From CAYXPR01 sp964467255 (GTDB lineage Bacteria; Pseudomonadota; Alphaproteobacteria; Rickettsiales; RGZB01): 64,000 nt of DNA. The stretch covers positions 62,001 to 126,000 of the forward strand of contig CAYXPR010000005.1 in NCBI GenBank assembly GCA_964467255.1, read 5' to 3'. The notes under the pieces were generated by a model, which worked only from the letters and a program-made list of their open reading frames with translations, searched no databases and was not told where the DNA came from. This document shows positions 1 to 7,743 of the stretch, in pieces. Every line of letters begins with the position of its first letter. Within the stretch, counting starts at the first letter, position 1. Made by a program: the position numbers and the translations under genes.

Positions 1-257
1 GCAACCCCGACCAAGCCGTGATTGACAAAAACATCGCCGCGCTGCACCGCGCGTTTGAATCGCTGCAGAAAGAGCATATTAAAACCATCCGCGCCAAGCG
101 CATCACGCTTGCGCCGATTGCGGTGGCAAGTGCGCTGGGTTACATCAACTTCCGCTTGCCGGAACTCGCGTGGGAAAAGAAATATAAAAAGCTTGCGCGT
201 TGGTACACCACGTTCTCCGAACGCCCGTCGATGCAATCTACCGTCCCCACCATGTAG
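1..257 (+). CDS. Glutathione S-transferase, C-terminal part (5' end outside window)
   Basis: The reading frame is open from the left edge (frame starting at base 3) and stops with TAG at 255-257. The visible ~84 residues fit the all-helical C-terminal domain of a cytosolic GST. They include a stretch like RITLAPIAVASALGYINFRL, which matches the usual 'D..tlAD...a..l.yl.fr' helix, and the tail W..RPS.., typical where family members end with 'W...f..RPS...T.P'. The N-terminal thioredoxin-fold glutathione-binding domain is outside the window, so substrate and class cannot be judged. It is followed 9 bp later by a MazG-like gene on the same strand. Confidence 0.75.
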   Translation, partial: NPDQAVIDKNIAALHRAFESLQKEHIKTIRAKRITLAPIAVASALGYINFRLPELAWEKKYKKLARWYTTFSERPSMQSTVPTM

Positions 258-266
258 GAGAAAAAA

Positions 267-689
267 ATGCCGCACCGTATCATCATCGCCAAGGCTACGG
301 AATTCAGCCGCGACTTTGAAGTGAACCCGAAACTCGCCGAGGGCGTGGATAAAAAAACGCTGCTCAAAAAAACCATCGATTTCCTGCGCGAAGAAGTGCG
401 CGAAACTGATGAGGCAATTGAAGCGAACGACCTGCCGGAAATGGTGGATGGTTTCGGCGACGTGGCATTCATTGCCTTAAACGGCATTTACAAAACCTGC
501 CGCCTGCATGGCTATTCGCATGAAGATGCTGAAGAGGCGGTTTCAGAAGTGATGCACCGCATTTGCAGCGCTAACCTCGGCAAAAAACAGGCCGACGGCA
601 CCATTAAATATGTGAACGGTAAAGTGGTAAAACCCGAAGGCTGGAAAGCGCCGGAATATCACGACATGTTTGACGCTGCCGAGGTGTAA
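267..689 (+). CDS. MazG-like nucleotide pyrophosphohydrolase
   Basis: A 140-residue protein of the all-alpha NTP pyrophosphohydrolase type. The acidic metal-binding pattern is visible: an EEVRET stretch around residues 42-47 (ExxE type) and a DGFGDVAFIALNG segment around 61-73 that supplies the second acidic pair (ExxD/DxxD type). Such enzymes hydrolyse nucleoside triphosphates to monophosphate plus pyrophosphate. A ribosome binding site (AGGAGA) precedes ATG 267. The stop overlaps the start of the downstream ATP-grasp gene by one base (TAATG), so the two are probably translationally coupled. Natural substrate unknown; a phosphoribosyl-ATP or dNTP-like substrate is possible. Confidence 0.75.
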   Translation: MPHRIIIAKATEFSRDFEVNPKLAEGVDKKTLLKKTIDFLREEVRETDEAIEANDLPEMVDGFGDVAFIALNGIYKTCRLHGYSHEDAEEAVSEVMHRICSANLGKKQADGTIKYVNGKVVKPEGWKAPEYHDMFDAAEV

Positions 690-1549
690 TGCCTTCCATC
701 GCCTTTATCACTGAACCAAACCCCTCGCGCATCGATGCGGCGGAAACGGCCATCTTGCGTGAGCTCGAAAAGCAAGGCGCGACCACCACGCTGCTGCCGT
801 GGGATGCACCCGCTTCGGTGCTGAAGAAGCATGACCTGCTGGTGGCAAAAACGGCCTACAACTATTACCGCTACATCAGCGAATTCCGCGACTTTTTAGA
901 GCGCGTGGAAAACACGGGGCTCACTATGCAAAACCCGCCGGAAACCATTCTGTGGAACTTAGAAAAAACTTACTTGCAGGAGCTGGAGTCCAAAGGCTTT
1001 TCCCCCGCCCCCACCATGTGGATTCCGCGCGGCAAGGCACCAAATTTGGCGAAGGAAATGCGTACACGTGGCTGGGAAAAAGTGGTGCTGAAACCCACCA
1101 TCTCCGCTGGCTCATTCAACACATGGGTCACCACGCCCGATGATGTGCTCGATATCGCGGATGATTTTGAGGAAGCCCTTAAAACACAAAGTTACATGAT
1201 GCAGCGCTTTTTGCCAGAGGCCATCAGCGTGGGTGAATGGTCGCTGGTGTTTATCAATGGCGACATCAGCCACACGATTTTAAAAACGCCGAAGAAAGGT
1301 GATTTCCGCGTGCAGAAGCAATATGGCGGCAATTACCGCAAGCTGGAAGCGCCGGATTTTGTGCGCAATATCGCAAAAAAAATTATCACGAGCCTACCAA
1401 CTGTTCCGCTCTATGGCCGCGTGGACGGCATCGTGAGCCGTGACCAGTTTTTCCTGATGGAACTGGAGCTCATTGAGCCAGATTTATATTTCAACATCTG
1501 CCCCGAGGCGCTGCCGCGTTTTGCCGACGCGCTGCTGGCGGCAGCCTAA
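689..1549 (+). CDS. ATP-grasp domain protein
   Basis: A 286-residue protein with an ATP-grasp fold similar to RimK/DcsG-like ligases. Near residues 91-110 is a W-N-L-x-K-x-Y-L-x-x-L element used by this group at the start of the ATP-binding region. A K-P-x-x-S-A-G-S glycine-rich segment lies around 135-145, the QRFLPE segment around 170-175, and metal-ligand acidic residues near the C terminus (LMELELIEPDLYF). ATP-grasp enzymes join a carboxylate to an amine or thiol through an acyl-phosphate; the substrates here are not evident. Start ATG 689 overlaps the stop of the MazG-like gene, and the pairing is likely an operon. A perfect hairpin covers the stop codon. Confidence 0.75.
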   Translation: MPSIAFITEPNPSRIDAAETAILRELEKQGATTTLLPWDAPASVLKKHDLLVAKTAYNYYRYISEFRDFLERVENTGLTMQNPPETILWNLEKTYLQELESKGFSPAPTMWIPRGKAPNLAKEMRTRGWEKVVLKPTISAGSFNTWVTTPDDVLDIADDFEEALKTQSYMMQRFLPEAISVGEWSLVFINGDISHTILKTPKKGDFRVQKQYGGNYRKLEAPDFVRNIAKKIITSLPTVPLYGRVDGIVSRDQFFLMELELIEPDLYFNICPEALPRFADALLAAA

Positions 1550-1569
1550 AAAGCCTGTTGCTTTTTAGG
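1545..1569 (+). terminator. Perfect hairpin over the stop codon of the ATP-grasp gene
   Basis: A 10-bp perfect stem (CCTAAAAAGC / GCTTTTTAGG) with loop CTGTT begins inside the stop codon of the ATP-grasp gene. No run of T follows on the plus strand, so it is not a classic Rho-independent terminator. It may protect the 3' end of the mRNA or weakly terminate ahead of the tRNA gene. Confidence 0.4.
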
Positions 1570-1601
1570 GGTGCTGCTCTCATATTAAAGCCTTCTTTCG
1601 C

Positions 1602-1675
1602 GCGGGTGTAGTTCAATGGTAGAATGAAAGCTTCCCAAGCTTTAGGCGAGGGTTCGATTCCCTTCACCCGCTCCA
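1602..1675 (+). tRNA. tRNA-Gly(CCC)
   Basis: Cloverleaf read by eye: acceptor GCGGGTG pairs with CACCCGC, the D arm carries AGTTCAATGGTAGAA, the anticodon stem AAAGC/GCTTT encloses the loop TTCCCAA (anticodon CCC), and the T arm is GAGGGTTCGATTCCCTT. CCA is encoded at the 3' end (1673-1675). It closely resembles the Escherichia coli glyU type. It reads GGG glycine codons. Confidence 0.95.
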
Positions 1676-1691
1676 TTTTTAGAGGTTATTT

Positions 1692-2198
1692 GTGCGTTTA
1701 TTTTTACTTTTTTTTCTCCTGCTTTTCTCTTTCCCCTCCCACGCTGAAAAAGGCCCGCTCTTCGACGACAAAGGTTTGCCGCTCGACTATATCGTTGCCT
1801 ATGTGGTGGAATCTGCCCCTAATAAAGACTATGAGTTCTTGCGCAAGAAAGCTGAGGGTGTGGCCGCAAAAACAGGCCTGAAATTTGAAACACTCGACCG
1901 CGTGTATGACGCTGAAAAAGGCATGATTTACCCAAAGAATTATGAGCATGATGAGGCCTATGCTGGCGGTTACCTGCCACGGCGCGATGTCGATAATACT
2001 CCTTCGCGCATCAGCATTGAGATGCGCCAGTTTTACCACGGCGATAAAAAGGAAAAAGACCCACTGAACATGATGCTGGTGTTTGGTATTTTCTCTTCCA
2101 AGAAAGAAGCGGTAGAACTTGCCTCAACATTAGAGCCGCACGTGGCCACCGTGCATGTGCATAAAGTAGACCAGTTCTATATGGGTTGCATGCATTAA
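1692..2198 (+). CDS. Small exported protein of unknown function
   Basis: A 168-residue protein starting at GTG 1692, six bases after an AGAGG ribosome binding site. Residues 1-18 form a signal peptide (hydrophobic run of L/F ending PSHA, cleavage before EK), so the product is probably periplasmic. The last third (LVFGIFSSKKEAVELASTL followed by a V-rich strand) faintly recalls a SPOR peptidoglycan-binding repeat, but the match is too weak to assert. It lies just downstream of tRNA-Gly and ends 2 bp before the TfoX C-terminal-domain gene, suggesting cotranscription. Function not recognised. Confidence 0.65.
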   Translation: MRLFLLFFLLLFSFPSHAEKGPLFDDKGLPLDYIVAYVVESAPNKDYEFLRKKAEGVAAKTGLKFETLDRVYDAEKGMIYPKNYEHDEAYAGGYLPRRDVDNTPSRISIEMRQFYHGDKKEKDPLNMMLVFGIFSSKKEAVELASTLEPHVATVHVHKVDQFYMGCMH

Positions 2199-2200
2199 CG

Positions 2201-2470
2201 ATGCCGCGCACACCGCTTGATACGCTTATTAATCTTGGCCCCAGCATGGTGCGGCACTTGCATGAAGTGGGGATTGAAAGCGCCGAAGAATTAAAAAAGG
2301 TCGGATATCTTGATGCCTATTTGCGCATCCGTTTTTTGAACCCACGCGTAATGAACCGCATGGCGCTCTACGCGCTGTACGGCGCACTCACCAACCAAAA
2401 TTGCATGATGCTACCGAAAACCATCAAGGATAAACTAAATCGTGAATTAGAGCGGGCGAAAAAGCCTTAG
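2201..2470 (+). CDS. TfoX C-terminal domain protein
   Basis: An 89-residue protein consisting only of the TfoX C-terminal helical domain. The family core is visible: L-x-N-L-G-P-x-M/S-x-x-x-L-x-x-x-G-I-x-S-x-x-x-L near the N terminus, and the LNxRMALYALYGAL segment near residues 55-67. Full TfoX/Sxy proteins affect competence gene expression in gammaproteobacteria. Stand-alone C-terminal domains are common elsewhere and their role is unclear. ATG 2201 is preferred over an upstream ATG at 2186, which would overlap the preceding gene. The 3' end overlaps the convergent gene by 4 bp. Confidence 0.8.
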   Translation: MPRTPLDTLINLGPSMVRHLHEVGIESAEELKKVGYLDAYLRIRFLNPRVMNRMALYALYGALTNQNCMMLPKTIKDKLNRELERAKKP

Positions 2471-3615
2471 TCTAAGTTCCACCCGCCACCACCGGTAAGC
2501 GGACGATTATCCATTTTCTGCTTATCCTTACCGAGATGGATGTTTACTTCAGCCACATATTCTTTTGCGCTCTGGTGGCGGCCGTGGCGAATTTCTGCCA
2601 TGTCGTAAACAAGGCGCACAGCGCTCCGCATCAGGTAATAGGCCTCTTCCGTATTTTTTGTCTCCGCACCCACCATCTGGCCGGTGAATTTACCGCTACC
2701 CACGATGTCGGTAGACTTTACCTCGCGCAGGTCGGGTAATTTAAATCCCATGAGCGCCGTTTGCGTGGCACGCAGCGCCACATCGGCGGCGTAAAACTCC
2801 GGATCGCTACGCATCATGTGCGTGCGCTGCTTGGCACGTGTTTGCAAATCATCCAGCATTTGTGGTAGCGGGATGATAAGCTCATCTGAAATTTTAAACA
2901 CTGCCGAGGCCAGTGCCGGATTATCTGCCACCACCTGTTTTGCCGCCTCTGCCACGCGGTCAATTTCATCCCACGCTTTGGATGCCTTATGAAAACGGTT
3001 GCGATGGAAAATGCCTTCCAGAGCTTGCCGCGCTTCGGGCCGCACACCGTTTAAAATATGCACCCCTTCGGTGAGCATTTCGCCAATGGCACCGTCTTTA
3101 TCGCGGCTACCATCCTCGCGGCGTATGTTCCTAAAGCCTTCGCCTGCGTAGGTAAAGGCTTCTGAAAAGACAGCCACCGCTTCCTTCATCAGTGCGGTCA
3201 TTTCATCATCTGCGTGGGGCTTGCCTTCTTTGATACGGCGTTCGAAATATTTTTCCGCCATGTTGAAGCTGCGCTTTTGCAGTGCAATGGCGATATCACC
3301 GCTAATCGTATCCAACACATCGGGCGGCGCATGTGATTCCTGCGCGGCGACCAGAACCGCTTTTAATTCTTCCGCACGCGATGCTTTGATTTCGCTGCCG
3401 CGCGCCACGTGCGTTTTAAAACGCAGTTCCAAACTTTTTAGTAATTTCAGATGCGCGCCTAAATCATCCGGCGCGGGCAGGTCATAATAGCGAATCCAGT
3501 TAAGCCCAAGCGCAGCATCGGGCAATCCCTTCTCGTTTGTTTTGGGAATACCGATGTAAGGATGCCCGTCTCTTTCTTCAAGCGGGCGGCCATATTTGGT
3601 TTTCGTTTCGTCCAT
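2467..3615 (-). CDS. Uncharacterised 382-aa protein
   Basis: A soluble, charged, mainly alpha-helical protein with no signal peptide or membrane segment. I do not recognise a family. The N terminus (residues 1-45) is rich in polar and Gly/Pro residues, the middle is helix-rich with many Ala/Glu/Lys, and the C terminus ends in a short Gly-rich tail (GGGGWN). It converges on the TfoX C-terminal-domain gene with a 4-bp overlap. A degenerate CtrA-like sequence (TTAA-N7-CTAA) lies in the ~45-bp gap before the Sel1 cluster, too weak to count. Confidence 0.7.
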   Translation of the reverse strand: MDETKTKYGRPLEERDGHPYIGIPKTNEKGLPDAALGLNWIRYYDLPAPDDLGAHLKLLKSLELRFKTHVARGSEIKASRAEELKAVLVAAQESHAPPDVLDTISGDIAIALQKRSFNMAEKYFERRIKEGKPHADDEMTALMKEAVAVFSEAFTYAGEGFRNIRREDGSRDKDGAIGEMLTEGVHILNGVRPEARQALEGIFHRNRFHKASKAWDEIDRVAEAAKQVVADNPALASAVFKISDELIIPLPQMLDDLQTRAKQRTHMMRSDPEFYAADVALRATQTALMGFKLPDLREVKSTDIVGSGKFTGQMVGAETKNTEEAYYLMRSAVRLVYDMAEIRHGRHQSAKEYVAEVNIHLGKDKQKMDNRPLTGGGGWNLD

Positions 3616-3660
3616 ACTGCTTGAGTATAGGGCAAAAAGTTTAATAAAGCGCTAACCCCA

Positions 3661-4209
3661 TTAGCTTTTGTTTTTCTTAGCTTTTTTCTTCTTTTTTGGC
3701 AATGGTTTATCTTTTTCAGACACGCCGCATGGCACCAGCTTCCATTCGGTTAGCCACATTTCACCGCGCGCTTTTTCCTTATCGCTGATTTTTTCTTTGA
3801 TGGCATTCAGCGCATCTTCGGAGCCAAAATTCCTCCGGCGCTCCGCCAACACATACCACATATACGCGCGGGCCAAGTCCTGCCCCACTTCTACTTTCAA
3901 TTCACTGGTGCCCTCATACACTTGCGCCACTTCCATCTGCGCTTTGCCATAACCGCCGCGTGCCGCCTTGCAATACCACTCGAGTGCTTTTTCGTGGTCT
4001 ACCTTACCCTCATACATATGCTTACGATACGATTGTGCAAGGTCGTACATGGCGTAAACATCGCCACTTGCTGCATATTTTTCCAGCCGGTCGCGCTTGC
4101 CCACTGAATCATACCCCATCAACGCCACCATCGGCACCGAGGTGTAAGGCATGCAGGCCGCAACGCCTGCGAGCAATAAAATACAAAAAGCAAAACGAAA
4201 ACCTCGCAT
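3661..4209 (-). CDS. Sel1-repeat lipoprotein (fifth of five)
   Basis: A 182-residue exported protein. Signal peptide residues 1-18 end in a lipobox (GVAAC, Cys19), so it is predicted to be lipid-anchored. Two Sel1-like helical repeats follow: AMYDLAQSYRK..., then EKALEWYCKAARGGYGKAQMEVAQVYEG. A third, degenerate helix pair contains ARAYMWYVLAE. The C terminus is lysine-rich. Unlike its four upstream paralogues it lacks the CC pair in repeat 1 but keeps the W-Y-C cysteine and the terminal P-C. Last gene of a minus-strand run that starts with leuB; 3 bp separate it from the gene upstream. Confidence 0.8.
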   Translation of the reverse strand: MRGFRFAFCILLLAGVAACMPYTSVPMVALMGYDSVGKRDRLEKYAASGDVYAMYDLAQSYRKHMYEGKVDHEKALEWYCKAARGGYGKAQMEVAQVYEGTSELKVEVGQDLARAYMWYVLAERRRNFGSEDALNAIKEKISDKEKARGEMWLTEWKLVPCGVSEKDKPLPKKKKKAKKNKS

Positions 4210-4212
4210 ATG

Positions 4213-4809
4213 TTACCTCCGGCGGGGACGGGTGTTGGCAGGTTGCGGAGCCGCAAAATTTTTGGCCGCGGATTTTTTTGCGGCTGCTTCTTGTTCCGCA
4301 ACCCACTCAGGATTCCACGGACCCTGCGGCGACTCCAGCAGCACGCAGCGCGTTTCGCGCCAATGCGGAATCATTGCCTTAGCACGTTCGAGATTTTCCG
4401 GCACCATGGATTGCTCAAGGTAACGCTTCACCATTCCGGCTTCGGCATTGCCCGCAGCTTCCGCAACGGAATACCACATGTAGGCCTTAAGGTCGTTCTT
4501 CGGAATGGTATTGCCAATCATGCGGTAAGAGTTTTCATACAGCTTGCCGAGCGCCAGCTGTGCGCCCGAGTGCCCTTTTTTGGCGGCCTGACACCAATAA
4601 CTCATCGCCTTTTCCGTATCAAACTGCCCACCACCCTTGGGGCCGCAGCACCATGCCTCGCCCATTTCGTAGAGCGCCTGCGCATCGCCCTGCTCGACCA
4701 ATTGTTTTTTGGTGCTCTTGGTATATTCGCTGAAGAACGGATGATACCAGTTCATCAAGCAGCCACTAAGGCTTACGCTCATCAGCGCAATAAGGAAAAC
4801 GCGCATCAT
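4213..4809 (-). CDS. Sel1-repeat lipoprotein (fourth of five)
   Basis: A 198-residue lipoprotein: signal peptide with lipobox LSGC (Cys17 from ATG 4809), then Sel1-type repeats. Repeat 1 reads ALYEMGEAWCCG and is followed by EKAMSYWCQAAKKGHSGAQ. ATG 4809 is chosen because GGGAGAG lies 8 bases upstream and ATGATG overlaps the TGA of the preceding gene. An ATG at 4824 would place that ribosome binding site inside the gene. The C terminus is Ala/Pro/Arg-rich. Sel1 repeats are protein-interaction solenoids; partner unknown. Confidence 0.82.
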   Translation of the reverse strand: MMRVFLIALMSVSLSGCLMNWYHPFFSEYTKSTKKQLVEQGDAQALYEMGEAWCCGPKGGGQFDTEKAMSYWCQAAKKGHSGAQLALGKLYENSYRMIGNTIPKNDLKAYMWYSVAEAAGNAEAGMVKRYLEQSMVPENLERAKAMIPHWRETRCVLLESPQGPWNPEWVAEQEAAAKKSAAKNFAAPQPANTRPRRR

Positions 4810-5465
4810 TCTTTTCTCTCCCACGGGCGCACCATCACGTCAGAGCCTGGCATATAGCCCGTACCGCACGGCACATCGCGCCAGCTTTCCAGCATGCTTT
4901 CGGCGAGGCTGACCTGCTCCAGCGTCATATGATTGGCGGCTAAATCCAGCTTCCGGTTTTGCGCAATCGGAAATTTGCCTTCGGTGTTTGCCAGCGTGTA
5001 CCACATATAGGAGCGCTCAAAATTTTGCTCGGGGTACTTTCCAGCAGCAGGGCGGCGGCGATACGTCACCGTGTCCCACCCCAGCATGGTGTAGGCATGC
5101 TCATACATCTGCCCCAGTTCAAACTGCGCTGCACGATGGCCGCGCTTTGCCGCCTGACAGAACCAGTTTAAGGCTTTTTCGTTATTATAGTTACGGCCCT
5201 CGCCGCAGCAATAATCCTGTGCGAGGCGATATTGCGCTTCGGCACTGCCGCCTTCCGCCAGCTCTTTCAGCTTGATGCGTTCGGGCGTATTTTCATACAC
5301 GGGGTAAAGGAATTCATCGGGCGCAAACAGCGAGCAGGCTGCAAGCAAACCAAGTGTGAGGGTAGGCAGTAGCGCCTTACTCGCCTGCCGCAGGCGCTGC
5401 TGCAGCGGCTTTTTCAGCATCGCCCGCTTCTGCTGCATGTTCGGTTTTTTCGCCTTCACTATCAC
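4806..5465 (-). CDS. Sel1-repeat lipoprotein (third of five)
   Basis: Encodes up to 219 residues. The lipobox LLAAC places the lipidated Cys at residue 44 of the longest form. A start at the internal ATG near 5420 would give a normal-length signal peptide (Cys29), so the true start is uncertain, and every candidate overlaps the upstream gene. Sel1 repeat 1 contains AQYRLAQDYCCGEG, followed by EKALNWFCQAAKRGHRAAQFELGQMYE and a longer third unit with RSYMWYTLANTEG. A VPCGTG near the end supplies the C-terminal cysteine seen in the paralogues. Part of the leuB-linked cluster. Confidence 0.8.
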   Translation of the reverse strand: MIVKAKKPNMQQKRAMLKKPLQQRLRQASKALLPTLTLGLLAACSLFAPDEFLYPVYENTPERIKLKELAEGGSAEAQYRLAQDYCCGEGRNYNNEKALNWFCQAAKRGHRAAQFELGQMYEHAYTMLGWDTVTYRRRPAAGKYPEQNFERSYMWYTLANTEGKFPIAQNRKLDLAANHMTLEQVSLAESMLESWRDVPCGTGYMPGSDVMVRPWERKE

Positions 5466-5967
5466 CTACTTCAATTTCGCACGGTATCTGTGGGTAGAAG
5501 GGTATCATACTTTCAGCCTCGCGCAACTTAGCACCGGAAAGATTTTTCTTCACTTCCTGCCATTTGGCTTTGGCATCGGGGTGTCCGTTCTTGTCGGCAA
5601 TCTTCAGCCATGCATAGGCCAGCACGTCGTCATTCAGTTGCGGGAAAGCCTGTAATGCTTCCAGCGGCATGGTCACGCTGCGGTCAGAGCGGTAAATTTC
5701 GCCCACCATGAACTGTGAGTCCTTATGGTTTTTACGCGCGGCATCGCAATACCACCACGTGGCACGCTGCACGTTATGTTCTTCTTCTGAATCGCAGCAA
5801 AAGCTGCGGGCAATTTTATATTGTGCATCCGTATCGCCCGCGCGCGCCTGCTCCATATAGGCTTCGCGCACTGCCTCCGGCGTCTGTTCTTCGTCAGCAG
5901 CATAGACTGGCGTTGCACTTACAAGTGCCGCACTCACCACGATGGTGGCGATAAAAGAATATTTCAT
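5377..5967 (-). CDS. Sel1-repeat periplasmic protein (second of five)
   Basis: A 196-residue protein with a type I signal peptide (cleavage after VYA, residue 23) rather than a lipobox, so it is probably soluble in the periplasm while its four paralogues are lipoproteins. Repeat 1 is AQYKIARSFCCDSEEE, repeat 2 is TWWYCDAARKNHKDSQFMVGEIY, followed by LAYAWLKIADKNGH and a final IPCEIE. The C-terminal 30 residues are Ala/Glu-rich and probably disordered. Start ATG 5967 overlaps the stop of the upstream gene by 4 bp (ATGA), indicating coupled translation. Confidence 0.82.
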   Translation of the reverse strand: MKYSFIATIVVSAALVSATPVYAADEEQTPEAVREAYMEQARAGDTDAQYKIARSFCCDSEEEHNVQRATWWYCDAARKNHKDSQFMVGEIYRSDRSVTMPLEALQAFPQLNDDVLAYAWLKIADKNGHPDAKAKWQEVKKNLSGAKLREAESMIPFYPQIPCEIEVGDSEGEKTEHAAEAGDAEKAAAAAPAAGE

Positions 5968-6542
5968 TGCTTCTTTCCTTTCACCGGACTCAGCGATTCT
6001 GCTGCTGTTTTAGGCTCCACTTTACGATATTGCTGCATGTTGATACCGCAGGCAATTTTTGGGAATGCTTTAATCAGCATTTCAGCATCCTGCCGCTGGC
6101 CTTCTGTTTGTTTTTGCTTCAGGCTCGCCGCCAGCCCTTTAGACTCCACATGCCCGTAAGAGGCAGCGTACGTGTAGTACACATAGGCGAGCACATCGTC
6201 TTTCGGCAGCAGGAAACCCTTATAATTCGGTGCGTTCTCATAGAGATTGCCAATTTCGTAGAGCGCATCACGCTGGCGTGCCTTGGCGGACTTACAGAAC
6301 CATTCCATCGCCGTGTGATTGTCATAGAGCGGACGTTCGCCGCAGCAGAAAGTTTTGCCATAAAAATACTGCGCCTCGGGGTCACCCGCCTCAGCTTTTT
6401 CACGCCACACCGCCATAGGGCCAATGCGGCGAATACCCTCTTTCGTCCAATCAACGGTTTTAAACAGCATGTCCACACAGGCGGACAGCAACAGCGTTGC
6501 CACCAGCACCACCGCGATTGTTTTTATGGATGGTGCTTGCAT
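5964..6542 (-). CDS. Sel1-repeat lipoprotein (first of five, after leuB)
   Basis: A 192-residue lipoprotein with lipobox LLSAC (Cys22 from ATG 6542). The start at 6542 avoids overlap with leuB; an ATG at 6620 would lie inside leuB and put a long charged stretch before the signal peptide. Sel1-like repeats: AQYFYGKTFCCGERPL, then AMEWFCKSAKARQRDALYEIGNLYENA, then LAYVYYTYAASYGH. Near the C terminus IACGIN carries the conserved last cysteine. It sits 4 bp downstream of leuB, so the Sel1 set may be transcribed from the leuB promoter. Confidence 0.8.
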   Translation of the reverse strand: MQAPSIKTIAVVLVATLLLSACVDMLFKTVDWTKEGIRRIGPMAVWREKAEAGDPEAQYFYGKTFCCGERPLYDNHTAMEWFCKSAKARQRDALYEIGNLYENAPNYKGFLLPKDDVLAYVYYTYAASYGHVESKGLAASLKQKQTEGQRQDAEMLIKAFPKIACGINMQQYRKVEPKTAAESLSPVKGKKQ

Positions 6543-6546
6543 ATGT

Positions 6547-7668
6547 TTACGCCGCCTTGCTGGATTGAAGGCGCTTATCCATCGCCTTGATGATAGCTGC
6601 ACCCATTTCAGTGGTGCCAACTTTTGTCGCGCCTTCCTGCATAATGTCGCCGGTGCGGATGCCGCTTTTCAGCACGTCTTTAATCGCATCTTCCACCAGC
6701 TTGGCTTCGACATCCATGTTGAAGGAGTAACGTAGCATCATGCCAAGGCTGAGGATTGTCGCAATCGGGTTGGCGAGGTTTTTGCCAGCAATATCCGGCG
6801 CGCTGCCATGCACAGGTTCATAAAGCGCGGGCTGCTTGCCGTCTTTGCCCTTAGCGCCCAGCGAAGCTGAAGGCAACATGCCGAGCGAACCGGTGAGCAT
6901 CGAGGCACAATCGGACAGAATATCGCCGAAAATATTGCCCGTGACCATCACGTCGAACTGGCGCGGATTACGCACGAGCTGCATAGCAGCGTTATCGACA
7001 TACATGTGCGACAGTTCAATATCCTTATATTCCGTGTCGCGGATTTTTTGCACTTCTTCGCGCCACATCTCTGTCGTTTCAAGTACGTTGGCTTTATCCA
7101 CCGAGCAGACTTTTTTATTACGCTTCTTGGCGAGGTCAAGCGCCACGCGTGCAATGCGCTGCACTTCCGGCGAGGTGTATACCATGGTGTTCACACCACG
7201 GCGCGTGCCATCCGGCAGCGTTTCCACGCCGCGAGGCTCACCAAAATATAAGTCGCCCGTCAGTTCGCGCACAATCATGATGTCGAGGCCTTTAACCACT
7301 TCCGGCTTCAGCGTAGAGGCTTCCACCAGTTCATCAAACACCAGCGCGGGGCGCAGGTTAGCGAACAGGCCGAGTTCTTTGCGGATGCCGAGCAGGCCGC
7401 GCTCCGGGCGCACGCTGTAATCAAGTTTTTCCCACTTAGGGCCGCCGACAGCACCGAGCAAAATTGCATCGGCTTTTTTCGCAGCTTCAAGGGTTTCTTT
7501 CGGAAACGGTGTGCCCGTGGCGTCATACGCGCAACCACCCAGCAGCGCATGGCTCAGCACAAAATCGGTTTTCTTTTTATCGTTCAGCCAGAGGAGAACT
7601 TTTTCTGCTTCGCGGCACACTTCGGTGCCGATGCCGTCCCCGGCGAGAATCAAAATCTGCTTGGTCAT
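6547..7668 (-). CDS. leuB: 3-isopropylmalate dehydrogenase
   Basis: A 373-residue enzyme of leucine biosynthesis. It oxidises and decarboxylates 3-isopropylmalate with NAD+ in the cytoplasm. The N terminus has the family's LAGDGIGTEV motif, the substrate-binding arginines are in SVRPERGLLGIRKELGLFANLRP, and the metal-binding aspartates are in VTGNIFGDILSDCASMLTGSLG. The NAD-binding segment EPVHGSAPDIAGK is intact and the length is normal. No leuA, leuC or leuD lies within the window. It heads a minus-strand run with five Sel1-repeat genes. Confidence 0.96.
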   Translation of the reverse strand: MTKQILILAGDGIGTEVCREAEKVLLWLNDKKKTDFVLSHALLGGCAYDATGTPFPKETLEAAKKADAILLGAVGGPKWEKLDYSVRPERGLLGIRKELGLFANLRPALVFDELVEASTLKPEVVKGLDIMIVRELTGDLYFGEPRGVETLPDGTRRGVNTMVYTSPEVQRIARVALDLAKKRNKKVCSVDKANVLETTEMWREEVQKIRDTEYKDIELSHMYVDNAAMQLVRNPRQFDVMVTGNIFGDILSDCASMLTGSLGMLPSASLGAKGKDGKQPALYEPVHGSAPDIAGKNLANPIATILSLGMMLRYSFNMDVEAKLVEDAIKDVLKSGIRTGDIMQEGATKVGTTEMGAAIIKAMDKRLQSSKAA

Positions 7669-7743
7669 TTACACATCCGTTGGTGGTTTATCTTCGCCGT
7701 TTATAGCGCTTTTGCAGCATAAATCAACAGAAACAGGGGTAAT

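Noticed and set aside
5967..6590. Plus-strand frame (207 aa) over the Sel1/leuB boundary
   Set aside because: It is antisense to a signal-peptide lipoprotein and the end of leuB, with atypical composition.
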